From positions 36,338,801-36,402,800 of the forward strand of contig OU744734.1 in the NCBI GenBank assembly GCA_916613615.1: a stretch of DNA of 64,000 bases, given 5' to 3'. Shown here piece by piece: positions 48,867 through 57,998 of this stretch. The stretch is from Steromphala cineraria (lineage: Eukaryota > Mollusca > Gastropoda > Trochida > Trochidae). The notes beneath the pieces were generated by a model. It saw nothing but the letters and a program-made list of their open reading frames with translations. It ran no database searches and was not told the origin of the DNA. The first letter of the stretch is position 1; the number at the start of each line of letters is the position of its first letter. Made by a program: the position numbers and the translations under genes.

Positions 48867-49412
48867 CAGTTCAATTTTACAAGCTGCTTGCCAAACTGTT
48901 TATTCTGTGAAAATGCGAGCTCGAAACAAAACATTGGTGTAGTGATCGGAACACGTGAGTACATTGTAGATTGTCACATTGCTCTGTTTGACCTAACACA
49001 ACAGGTCAATTTGGTGTGGAACGATCAATGTGATGGAAATTTGTCTATGGAGACTTCATCAGGAGATATTCTAGGAAAGTTGACATTAACACAATGATAT
49101 GACATACTGTTAATCGCTTGGAAAACGCAGAATAAAGGATTTTGCCTATAACTTTTCATATAAGCAGACAAACGCATTAATTCCCCTTCTGCCACGTCAT
49201 ATCCAGTATCCCCTTACCCTTCCCCTTCTCAGCCTCATTTTGGTTTGTCCCTGGACGTTGACAAATTAAGCAGACCCTTTGTTACGCAATGTTTACTAAG
49301 CTGTAGTTTCATCGGGAAACTATGTATCGTTGCTGTTTTGGCCTCATATCTATGTTATATAGTTATTTGACCAATATCTTATGAAAAATAAATTTTAAAA
49401 AGATTATACAGC
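48867..49412 (+). CDS. Possible terminal exon with 3' UTR, unknown product
   Basis: An open frame of 76 codons from 48867 to the TGA at 49095-49097 follows an acceptor-like TATTGTGACAG. The chain has a Cys cluster (SCLPNCLFC) and continues through REYIVDCHIALFDL to LGKLTLTQ. AATAAA occurs at about 49130 and 49386, either of which could end the transcript. GC is higher than in the flanks. No family recognised and no upstream exons located, so this may be chance. The listed ATG-less start is deliberate, because the segment would be an internal-to-terminal exon. Confidence 0.3.
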
Positions 49413-49420
49413 GTCTCTTT

Positions 49421-49588
49421 AAAAGTGTCCACACAAAAATGGCCGCCAGCTATCTGCCAATTGGTGATTGGTTTTTGTAATAATTTTTCTGATACCCTCA
49501 AAATAAAGCATTAAACATTAACATACAATTATCAGTGAAAATTTGAAAATATAAAATTTAAAAAAACTGCGATACTGCCCCTTTAACA
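49421..49588 (+). mobile_element. MITE-1, 5'-truncated
   Basis: Begins within the GTGTCCACACAAAAATGGCC block and runs to a decayed right end, CTGCGATACTGCCCCTTTAA. The left half is missing. Confidence 0.85.
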
Positions 49589-50512
49589 ATAATTGTTTCT
49601 TGATCTGTTATATCACCGGCAGTTGAAACATCATAAATGAATTGAGAATTAATTTTTTTGTCATTTCACTTTGTCAACAAATTTGAAACAAAATTCTTTC
49701 AAATAATAAACAATAAGGAGGACACTCCCAATTTAGCCAATCAGAGTATAGAAAGGTTTGCTAATTTTAAAAGTCACAACAAGCCATCATTATATATAAG
49801 TCTTAGTAATCGTCATTGTGTAGATAATCTTCCTAATAAAATATATTGCAACAAATTTGTAATAAAAAGTTAAAAACTCAGTGTTTTCTATCATTTAACA
49901 CAAAGATTACCCTAAAAGCTGATAAAGAGATATATCAGAATCAACAAACAATTTTAATAGTTATTTCTCAAAGAAAGGTGTAAATTATCTAGCTATAATT
50001 TTTGCAAAACCAGTTATCAATAATTTCCAAATTCTTCATCTTAAGAAATCTAATATCAACAAACATTGTACAAACCTAGATAAACAAAACTTTTGATTTG
50101 TGATGCATACTTACATAATACCTACATCGAGAAAGAGAAAAACAACAGATAGGAAACGGATTACCAGCTTTTTTTTCTGGAGTATAGGTAAACCTCCTGT
50201 ATCAATATTGATGAAGTCAGGTTTGTTTATAAAGCACTTGTACAGGTAGCTAATCTGGCCCCCATATACTCCCCTTATCTGATAGGTACCAAATACCTGT
50301 TTGATTTACCTGCAAGGTGTTTTGTTTACCAGAAGTTTCTATTTTTATGGAATGCTGTGACAGTATACATGTACATCTATGAATTCTCTGTCTTCCTTGT
50401 TTACATTTTTCACTCAATGTAGAAGTAGGCTAATGCATGGTTTGTTGAATATTTGACAGGTAACATTAACCCGTTTTAGTTACCACAACAGAGTCAGGCA
50501 AAACTGCCAGCA
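49589..50512. other. No gene seen
   Basis: AT-rich DNA. A 71-codon frame at 49658-49873 is not recognisable. Confidence 0.5.
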
Positions 50513-50905
50513 ATGGCCACACCAGAAGCTAACCAACTGCTCATTTTGCTAGCCACAGAAAGGGAAGTCCAACAAGCGGAAGTTAGGCAAGGGAAATTGG
50601 TTACCAGCCTATTTCTACCCAATATACCTTTTTTTTCTTTTGACATTTTTTTCTACCCAATATCACTTTTGGTTAAATGTCCTGGTGTATCATGGTTTAA
50701 GAAAAATGAAAGAAACATAAAAAAGATTTTGACATCATTGTTTATCAATTATGGCATTGCTAAAATCTCAAATAATTCTATAAATGACAACTCAGTTCTT
50801 ATCTATAATGACTTCACAGTAAGGTATAACAGTTGTCATAATTTCTTCAAATTTAAATTTGAACAATTTGGTAAGATGCTATTTTTGTTAATGGTAAATC
50901 ATTAG
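50513..50905 (+). CDS. Unassigned 130-codon frame
   Basis: Starts at ATG in good context (GCCAGCAATGG). The first 35 codons (MATPEANQLLILLATEREVQ onward) are hydrophilic and balanced. The rest is AT-driven, rich in Phe, Asn and Ile, like untranslated DNA in this window. The first part might be an exon reading into an intron. Low confidence. Confidence 0.15.
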   Translation: MATPEANQLLILLATEREVQQAEVRQGKLVTSLFLPNIPFFSFDIFFYPISLLVKCPGVSWFKKNERNIKKILTSLFINYGIAKISNNSINDNSVLIYNDFTVRYNSCHNFFKFKFEQFGKMLFLLMVNH

Positions 50906-51032
50906 ATGGGGTTTTTTTCTCTCCGACACAAGTGTTTATATTTGTTTTTGTCCAGTATATTGACAGACATCCTCAGTTGTCTTGGCATGTTCTTGCATGT
51001 TCTCTCTGGTTCTGATGAGTGATGCTCTAACA

Positions 51033-51321
51033 TCTGTTAAACAGCGCTGTTCTCACCTGTCGGCCGGCTGATTACAGGTGGGCGGAACTGACGGCCGATA
51101 GGAATCGTATTGAGAGATGTAATTTAAGATTGTCAAAACATACTGAAGTCCTTTCATGCAAAGGTGAATCTTGGGAGTTCCTTCCTTCGTCAGCTTGTGA
51201 TAAACTGAGATCAGATGCTATCAAGTGGAATACTGTTTTGATTGCATGTTCCGTAAACATTTGGAGGAGGGCAATTGGGTTTATAGTCTTATCAAACAGT
51301 CTGTATGATATAATGAGATGA
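51033..51321 (+). CDS. Unassigned frame, possibly an element relic
   Basis: An open stretch of about 96 codons with a balanced, Arg/Trp/Cys-containing chain (LTCRPADYRWAELTADRNRI onward) and higher GC than its flanks. There is no ATG at the start. It is not recognised. It contains the first copy (51259-51287) of a 29-bp sequence that recurs inside the nearby 5' LTR. Confidence 0.2.
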
Positions 51322-51438
51322 TTTATGCTTTTTAACACTTATGCAGAGGAATTAATCGGTGCGAAATGATTCTGAATGGTATTTTACAAAATTCACAAAG
51401 ATATTATTGGATATTACTAGTCTAAACCTTTATATAAC

Positions 51439-51939
51439 TGTGATAGGGTGAGATATTTGGAGGAGGGCAATTGGGTTTATAGTGGAGCATAGTGGTGAAG
51501 TGGTTAGCATGCTTGCCTCTCACGCCAGAGACCTGGGTTCAAATCACGGTGGAGACACCAAAAATGTGACTTGGGTCTCATTCTGTGTTGTGTCCCTGGG
51601 CAAGACACTTCATCCACATTGCACTCAGTTCACCCAGCTGTCCAATTGGGTACCTGAACAAGGGGGAAGTATGGACCTATACGGTCGTGCGGAGCGCTTG
51701 TTAATCGGCGGCACCGAAAATACCCTTCCTCCAGGGTAATAATACTCATGGCGCTTTGGGCATGCTTTGTCATGGATATATGCGTGGTATAAGAAAGCTA
51801 TTATTTTTAAATAAGCATTCCTATTGGTTTTGGCTAGAGGGATATCATTTTGGCCGAACAGGTAGAGTTTAGGACTTACAACCCGGAGGTTCCTGGTTTG
51901 AATCATAGTGGAAGTGGTCTCAAAATCACTTCTGTTACA
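51439..51939 (+). repeat. 5' LTR of the miniature element, interrupted by a SINE
   Basis: Starts TGTGATAGGGTGAGATAT and ends CTTCTGTTACA. From about 51808 it aligns to the 3' LTR (CCTATTGGTTTTGG, TAGAGGGATATC, TTTGGCCGAACAGGTAGAG, GTGGTCTCAAAATCACTTCT) with many substitutions, so the insertion is old. About 350 bp between 51457 and 51807 are absent from the 3' LTR and contain the SINE. Confidence 0.8.
51484..51807 (+). mobile_element. SINE inserted in the 5' LTR, family D
   Basis: Head AGTGGTGAAGTGGTTAGCAT with B box GGTTCAAATCA (51536-51546), central block CAAGACACTTCATCCACATT and CTCAGTTCACCCAGCTGTCC-AATTGGGTACC shared in part with the SINE at 47462, then a 3' part ending in a TTATTTTT run. 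Two open frames on opposite strands inside it are not genes. Confidence 0.85.
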
Positions 51940-51941
51940 TT

Positions 51942-51959
51942 TGGCGCCCAACGTGGGGC
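51942..51959 (+). other. Primer-binding site, Lys-tRNA type
   Basis: TGGCGCCCAACGTGGGGC begins 2 nt after the 5' LTR. This 18-mer is the well-known complement of the 3' end of tRNA-Lys(1,2) used by several retroviruses and retrotransposons. Confidence 0.9.
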
Positions 51960-52045
51960 CCGGGACAAGTGTTCACAACACCCTGAGTACTTCAAACTGA
52001 AGTGCTGATAACTTCAAATGGCTTGACTCGAGGACGAGTCACTTT

Positions 52046-52055
52046 GTGGAGGGGA
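52046..52055 (+). other. Polypurine tract of the miniature element
   Basis: GTGGAGGGGA lies immediately before the TG of the 3' LTR, where plus-strand priming is expected. Confidence 0.75.
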
Positions 52056-52204
52056 TGTATATGACAGGGTGATATATAAACTTTCCTACTGGCTTTGGTT
52101 AGAGGGATATCTCTTTGGCCAAATAGGTAGAGTGTAGGACTCTCAACTCGGTTGGCCCAGGTTCGAATCCCGGTGGAGGTGGTCTCAACATCACTTCTGT
52201 TATA
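52056..52204 (+). repeat. 3' LTR of the miniature element, tRNA-like
   Basis: 149 bp from TGTATATGACAGGG to CACTTCTGTTATA. Within it TGGCCAAATAGG (52116-52127) fits a tRNA A box and GGTTCGAATCC (52160-52170) is a perfect B box, 32 nt apart as in a tRNA gene. The flanking T-arm is largely paired, and the anticodon arm is poorly paired. The LTR could therefore carry an internal Pol III promoter. Confidence 0.8.
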
Positions 52205-52411
52205 TAACTACATTAGAAGTTTATTTGATAAACATTTTCAAACGTTCCAAGATTTCTCAATTTTATCATGTCAGGGGAGGGATTCCTCCTCACTTTCTTT
52301 ACTTATGTTTATGTTTACCTATATGCAATGAGTGTAACAGAAGCTGTCTAATAATTTAATCTCTGGATGAGTAATGAAGAATAAACTGAACTGGTACATT
52401 ATCACTGTCAT

Positions 52412-52757
52412 GCCATTCTCTCCCAAAAGAGGCAGATCAAGTCATGAAATGTTGATCAAGCCTCTGTTCTTGTTTGCCAAGTTTGTGGGCTAGAATGGGA
52501 GATGCCTAATTGGAGGCAATCAAATCTAGTTGTGCAATCAGCAACACTGTCCTAAATTCATCATTTTGGCTACTGAATTATGACAAAGGCATTGTGATAT
52601 AAACCACCCTTTCCATGCGAGAAGCATTATAATTTTCTAAAAAATTCAAATGGATTGTGAATTTTTTTCCGCCAGGGGAAACTGCCATAGCACATGAATT
52701 TGGTCTAATAAGAACAGAGGCTTGATCAACATTTATGAATGGGGAGAGAATGCTGTA
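52412..52757. mobile_element. MITE-3, 346 bp with long terminal repeats
   Basis: The left end CATTCTCTCCC...AAATGTTGATCAAGCCTCTG and TTCTT is mirrored at the right by AAGAACAGAGGCTTGATCAA, CATTT, then GGGAGAGAATG. The left arm has about 14 extra bases (AGAGGCAGATCAAG). The interior is shared with 11966-12130. No target duplication is clear. Confidence 0.7.
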
Positions 52758-53873
52758 ATGAAGGCAATTGAGAGTGAAACAGGAACAGATAGTGTGAAGA
52801 AATGGATTGCCAATTTGTCAGTTGCATCAGACACCAAAGAATCAGCTGTCAGCCTCTCACTTGTTCAGCAGGTAAAGGGTTAAGACAAAAAAATAATTTT
52901 CAATTCTTGAATATTGGCATGATAGACTTTATATCAGATTTCACGGAATATGCATTCTGATCTAGCAAACATCACGCTTCATTAATTTGCACTTTAAGAA
53001 GTCCAGAAAACTTTTTAAGAATGCCATCATGAAGGTTGTTTGCACTTATGAATAAATACTTGATTTTCCTGTGGGATGGATTCTTAATAGAAGCAATATG
53101 CACAACTGCAGCTTGGGTTGTTTTGGATGTAATAAAACAAATGTTTATACGTCCATTTGAATAACAAACTTCAGCATATGAAGTTTTAACAACTTTTGAT
53201 CATCAGGATTGCGTTTAATATTTGTTTTTTGGTTATGTAATCTCCATTTTGACTTTCATCATCTTTTAATGTTTGTTGTTGGAAATTTGGTCATTATTTT
53301 CCATTTCTAACTAGCTTTCATTTAAAGTCTGTGATATTTGATATAAATATTCATAAAACAATGCAATCATCTGTTTCCATCTTGATGTAAACATGACAGC
53401 TAAAAACAAATTGCGTGATTAAAAAAATATTTTTACATATCAGCTGTGATGATTTTTGAGGACCTTTCGCTTTAAATTTCTATGTAGAATTTTCATCTCT
53501 GATAAAAATATTTTTGAAAAAATATGATAGAAAACATTTTATCGCTCCTTTTTTTTAAAAGATTAAGGGAATCTCCTAAAATGATTTTTTACTTATTTGG
53601 GGAAAAGTTCTACCCCAATTAAAAAATAAAGGACATAATTATGCCCTATATATTTTAATCCATTTTAACTATTTTTCATTTCAGGCATATTTTCATTCAC
53701 ACTAGAGCTAATCATTTCACAGACATTTTGCCATAGATCAAGTACTAATTTTATATGACCTTACGGTCTGTTTATGATAAAAGAGGAACTGAGGAACAAT
53801 TTGTTTGATGTCTATTTGAATGATAAAAAGGTTTTTAAATGTTTTTTCACGCATTTATAAACAATTATTATAT
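52758..53873. other. No gene seen
   Basis: AT-rich DNA. Nothing recognisable. Confidence 0.55.
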
Positions 53874-54250
53874 TAAAGGGGTAGTAGCACGTTTTTGATA
53901 ATTTTAGATTGAAATTTTGTGTTACAGGCTTTTAAGAATGATAATTGTAAGTTAATGTTAAATGTATTATTTCTTTAGTGTCAAAAATCTCATTGCACAA
54001 GCTTATCATCCATAGTCAGAGGACAAAGTATGAAGATTCACATAAAATCCATTGGCGGCCATTTTGTGTGAACACCTTTTATTCATTTTGTGTAAGGAAA
54101 AGGAATCACATGGCTAAACTTTACGTAATATGTGTGAATTATTACTGCTCCATTTAGTTTAAATACATTGTCTTTCAATTAGAACCATTAATTATCATTT
54201 TCCTGACATCACCATATATTCCCCCTAAAAACGTGCTACTGCCCCTTTAA
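53874..54250 (-). mobile_element. MITE-1 copy
   Basis: TTAAAGGGGTAGTAGCACG to CGTGCTACTGCCCCTTTAA, with the GGCGGCCATTTTGTGTGAAC block inside. A short insertion near 53915-53940 makes it longer than other copies. Confidence 0.92.
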
Positions 54251-54741
54251 TGTGACAGTTAATACAAATGCAATCATTACACTGAGACATCAAAGCGTTT
54301 TGAAACAGGTTCAGAAATGTAAGGCAATATCTGAATAAAAAGCTTATATTTAATCATTTTTCTTTCCATCTATTTAATTTCCCTTACTTGACTAAAACCA
54401 TGAAAAGTTTATGATTGTCAGTGTAATGTTAACCAGATTAAGAAATTTTAGGATAACATATCAAATCTCCTGTTTAATCATTTTCTTTCCATGTTTTTTC
54501 TGTGTTGACATTTTTATTTATTTATGTAAGATTCATTTATTACCAATATTTATGTTTTTATATACAGTACAGGCTTCAAATATCACTGAAAAAATCATAA
54601 ACGACCGAACAAACTTACCATTATAATATAAAGTTTGAAACCTTAAGAGTGATTCAAATTAGAATACATAATAAAAGCAAAATCTTTGAACAATGATGTA
54701 TTTCATATATTCATCATTTAAGAAAAAGAGTAGCCCTAACC
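54251..54741. other. No gene seen
   Basis: AT-rich DNA before repeat R1. A 71-codon frame at 54411-54626 is not recognisable. Confidence 0.5.
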
Positions 54742-54936
54742 ATCATGACTCTGGCATCCAGATCCTGAAACAAAAATATTTAATTGATGACCAACCAAGT
54801 CTACTGAAGTATATCAAGTCTAGATCACTCAGCTTTAGTAAAAGCATCTTCTGGGCTCAGTTTTGTTATGATACATGAATTGTTAAAAAATATTGTCAAT
54901 ATTGAAAAAAACAACTTCTGAGACTAAATTCAAGTC
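54742..54936 (+). repeat. Interspersed repeat R1, copy 2, target of the gypsy insertion
   Basis: Matches 16575-16764 up to GAGACTAAAT-CAAGTC and then breaks off exactly where the LTR starts with TGTTACC. The rest of R1 is expected beyond the 3' LTR. Confidence 0.75.
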
Positions 54937-55554
54937 TGTTACCATCATCACTGTGTATAACCGTACACCGGAACTAGCGAGGTGTACAGCGGAGAAATGT
55001 TGCTAGCGAGGAGCGTGATCGCAAACAGGATCACTTAAAAGCAATCATCGCCGTTTCATCAACTTTTTCTATGTTATTATCATGTCAATAGCTTTCTGAG
55101 ACATAACTTTTTAATGTCATATCATGTTCATAGTCAGAGATAGCAAATATGTTACTAACAACAGCATTACTCGCAACTGTCATTGTTACTGTCCCTTGGA
55201 TACAGATAGACAAGCACATACATTTACTAAGTATGTGTGCTAAAATTACCACATGATGTTGATTATTTGAAAGTTATGAAGTAAAATATTACCTAACTTT
55301 TGATTTCGGCTCCTTGCTAGTGTAATGAACAGTGTTTTACCTATGTGCTCGCAGTGGGCTGATGCCTGTGTGTTACCTTCGGGACGGAAGTGTTTGTTTG
55401 TTGACAGTCGGGTGGCTTCCGGTTGCACTTGCGCAACACGGATGGATGTGGAACATTAGGAATACTTCGGCTGATTCCGTGACGACTGTGGCCGTTGTGT
55501 TTCGCTGGACTATATCGTGCGAGCGTAGGAAGGCTGTAATAGGGCTGACTCGCC

Positions 55555-55563
55555 TATATAAGG
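55555..55563 (+). promoter_or_regulatory. TATA box in the LTR
   Basis: TATATAAGG in a GC-richer U3-like stretch. It is consistent with Pol II transcription of the retroelement. Confidence 0.55.
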
Positions 55564-56029
55564 CAGACACTGCTGTTGGACTGATACACGTGTTTGAGAT
55601 GGGGCCACCACGAAGTTCGTTACTCCGGTTACTCGTTTATGCACTCATTTTTCTGGTCAGGTAATTTAGTACTGTCAGTCACATCGTTTAGTTTATCGTT
55701 TTCTAGCATTAGTCATGTAACTGTTTGCTAAGCAGTGTGTCTTGAATGTGCGTTAGACGCTTAGCGTTGTGTTTAGCCATGCTTTCGGACCACGTGTGTT
55801 TTGGTCCGCCATCTTTGTTGGACATGAACTGTGGTCATATTTTAGTGTTTGCTAAAACTTGTTCGTGCAGACCTTTCGAGCTGAACGCTCTTGCCTCTTG
55901 ACCAGGGTAGTATTTTTCTTCTCCTGACTCGTCTTTCACATTTCCATAGCACTTTTCGAGATACTTAAACATGTCACAGTAATAATCACAACATTATATC
56001 ATACTTCACATTATCATAGTAACTGGAGT

Positions 56030-56340
56030 TATATAACATGGCATAGTAATAAGCACAATATTATATCATATTTCACCTTTCCATAAGTAACTTGAGACAT
56101 ATAACATGTCGTACTGATAAGCTCAGCTTTGTACCATCTTACTGTATCACATTTCACATTTCCATAAGTAACTTGAGACATATAACATGTCGTACTGATA
56201 AGCTCAGCTTTGTACCATTTTACTGTATCACATTTCACATTTCCATAAGTAACTTGAGACATATATCATGTCGTACTGATAAACTCAGCTTTGTATCAGC
56301 TTGTATCGCATTTCACCTTTTCATAGTCACTTGAGACATG
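56030..56340 (+). repeat. 81-bp tandem repeat in the LTR
   Basis: ACTTGAGACATATAACATGT starts at 56090, 56171 and 56252 (81-bp period), with a diverged unit on each side (one starting at 56329). Each holds a GACAT-ATAAC-ATGTC hairpin and GATAAGCTCAGCTTTGTA. Because 81 is 27 codons, open frames run through on both strands, but they are only repeats. Confidence 0.9.
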
Positions 56341-57107
56341 TTTTGTTGAAGCTTTAAACTTTGTATAAGTTTGTCAAGACCTGACCATATTTTGGAATTA
56401 TGATTTTTGTACAACTGTGCCGAGGTGCACATATGTGCTGAGGGTTTGTTTTGGAAATTGTAACATGGTGTGTTAATAGTTATTGTTTTGGTACATGTTT
56501 GCCAGGATACACAAATCTAGACACGCTTTAAGATACATAACAACTTTTCGTTGGTAACTGCAACCATATACCGTTTTGATATACTGAAAGTACGTTTTGA
56601 GACCCGTAACATGTTTGCTTTATAACCATCATCACTTTGTATCAGTTGTCAAGACACTTACACCTTGAAGGAACGTAACAAGACATGGTAGAAAACTGTA
56701 ACTGCGAATAAGCTTATTGAGACATATATTTACAGTTTTGAAAGCATACTTTGAAACTTGTGGCACTTCTCGTTAACCCTTGTTACCTTTGAGTAAGTTT
56801 GTCAAGATACAGTGAATTTGTTGAGTGGCTATAAGTGCTCCGTAATCCTGAAGTATATCAAGTATTATATTGTGACCGTTTGAACCACTTGAGGTGGCCA
56901 ATGAAACTTTGACTCTTGAAGCATATGACATGTGTTGAATAAATATGTAGAGCGGACTTTTGTGTTGTTGCCTTCTTTTGCATGCGAAAGTTTGTTTGAA
57001 AGTGACATCTCCTTGGTACTCACACACACAAATTTAAGGTTAAACCTTTATGTGAGAGCAGGAATTCGTATTCCTGGGGCGGGTAAGAATAAAGACATTT
57101 CTCACAT

Positions 57108-57125
57108 TGGCGTCGTCGACAGGAT
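57108..57125 (+). other. Primer-binding site of the gypsy element
   Basis: TGGCGTCGTCGACAGGAT lies one base after the LTR end. Starting with TGG fits pairing with a tRNA CCA end. The tRNA species was not identified. Confidence 0.6.
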
Positions 57126-57998
57126 AATTCGTCGCATTTAAGGACGAAAGTTGTGTGTACGAGTCCAGGTGGTTTAGAACTTTCAGAACAGACTTCTCGC
57201 ATTTGGTAAGATATGTTAAGTTAGGTAAGATTAAGTTAGATATTTAAGTTAAGTAGGTAGATTAGTTAGATTAGGTAGGTTAGGTAGATTAATTTAGATA
57301 AGTTGTGACTGACAGTAAGGTATTATTTTTTTGTTTTTTTTGTTTTAAGAGTGCGGAGTAACGACCTTCATAGGTTCATTTTGTTAACATTAATATTTGG
57401 CACCATGCAGTATTAGCCTTTAGTTTTTTTATATATATACATATAGTCTGGTTAGGTTAACGGTTAGTCTTATAATTTGATAGAGTAGGTTAGTTTGTTA
57501 GACATAATAACAGAAATAGGCTTTGTTATATTTAATTAGTATTTGATAAGCACATAGGTAAAGATAAGCACATAGGGTCTTTGACAGTTTGATTAGTCCA
57601 GTCCGTGAGATTGGTCGGTAGTCTGTGAGGTTTCTTAGTAGTGAACAGGGAAGTCATTTTTTTTGTAATGTTATTTTTCCGATGTTGGTATCTACCGAAT
57701 GGATATATCTAGCATAGCAACGCTCACAACATCGTACGTGTACTTTGTGGCTTTGATACGGTGTTTCCCTTGTAGTTGGCTAGTTCTCTGCCCAGTTCAG
57801 GTGTTTCCCTTCTAGTTGGTTAGTTCCCTTCCCAGTTTAGGTGTTTCCCTGGTGGTTGGGTTTTTCTCCGACGTTTAAGTCCATTGAATGGATATAACCG
57901 ATATACCGATTTCCATCCACTACGACTAATTGGGCAAGACATCCTGTGTGCGCCGCTAGTCTGTTAGCTGTAGTCTGTAGCTATTAGGATTTTCCAGT
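57126..57998 (+). other. Untranslated leader of the gypsy element
   Basis: Nearly 900 bp between PBS and gag. It holds a degenerate GTTAGGTAGATTAG-type low-complexity stretch (57205-57300) and three 40-bp units beginning GTGTTTCCCT at 57761, 57801 and 57841. No frame of note, so the leader is probably structured or partly removed by splicing. Confidence 0.6.
57761..57870 (+). repeat. 40-bp tandem repeat in the leader
   Basis: GTGTTTCCCTTGTAGTTGGC, TAGTTC-CTGCCCAGTTCAG and two similar units in exact 40-bp register, the last one incomplete. Confidence 0.88.

Larger units (their letters stand above)
51439..52204 (+). mobile_element. Miniature LTR retrotransposon (TRIM-like) with tRNA-like LTRs
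   Basis: All structural hallmarks are visible. A target duplication, TAAC, lies at 51435-51438 and 52205-52208. The 5' LTR is 51439-51939 and the 3' LTR 52056-52204. The primer-binding site TGGCGCCCAACGTGGGGC is at 51942-51959, and the polypurine tract GTGGAGGGGA at 52046-52055. The interior is only 116 bp and non-coding, so movement would require proteins from another element. The Ty3/gypsy element at 54937 has a different PBS and different LTR ends, so it is not an obvious partner. Without the SINE inserted in the 5' LTR the element would be about 410 bp. Confidence 0.85.
54937..57106 (+). repeat. 5' LTR of the Ty3/gypsy element
   Basis: Begins TGTTACCATC where repeat R1 is interrupted and ends CTCACA one base before the primer-binding site, giving TG...CA ends and 2170 bp. 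TATATAAGG (55555-55563) is a good TATA box, so transcription probably starts near 55585. AATAAA occurs at about 56938 and 57088. A 110-codon frame at 55332-55664 has no recognised function. The LTR is unusually long, and the boundaries cannot be checked because the 3' LTR is outside the window. Confidence 0.65.

Noticed and set aside
55332..55664. 110-codon frame in the gypsy LTR
   Set aside because: It spans the TATA box and presumed transcription start, has an opposing frame on the other strand and shows no domain.
56029..56334. 77- and 80-codon frames made of repeated peptides
   Set aside because: The 81-bp repeat length is divisible by three, which automatically gives repeated open frames on both strands.
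57205..57300. Telomere-like TTAGG repeats
   Set aside because: Motifs such as GTTAGGTAGATTAG are irregular and short. They are low-complexity leader sequence of the retroelement rather than telomeric DNA.
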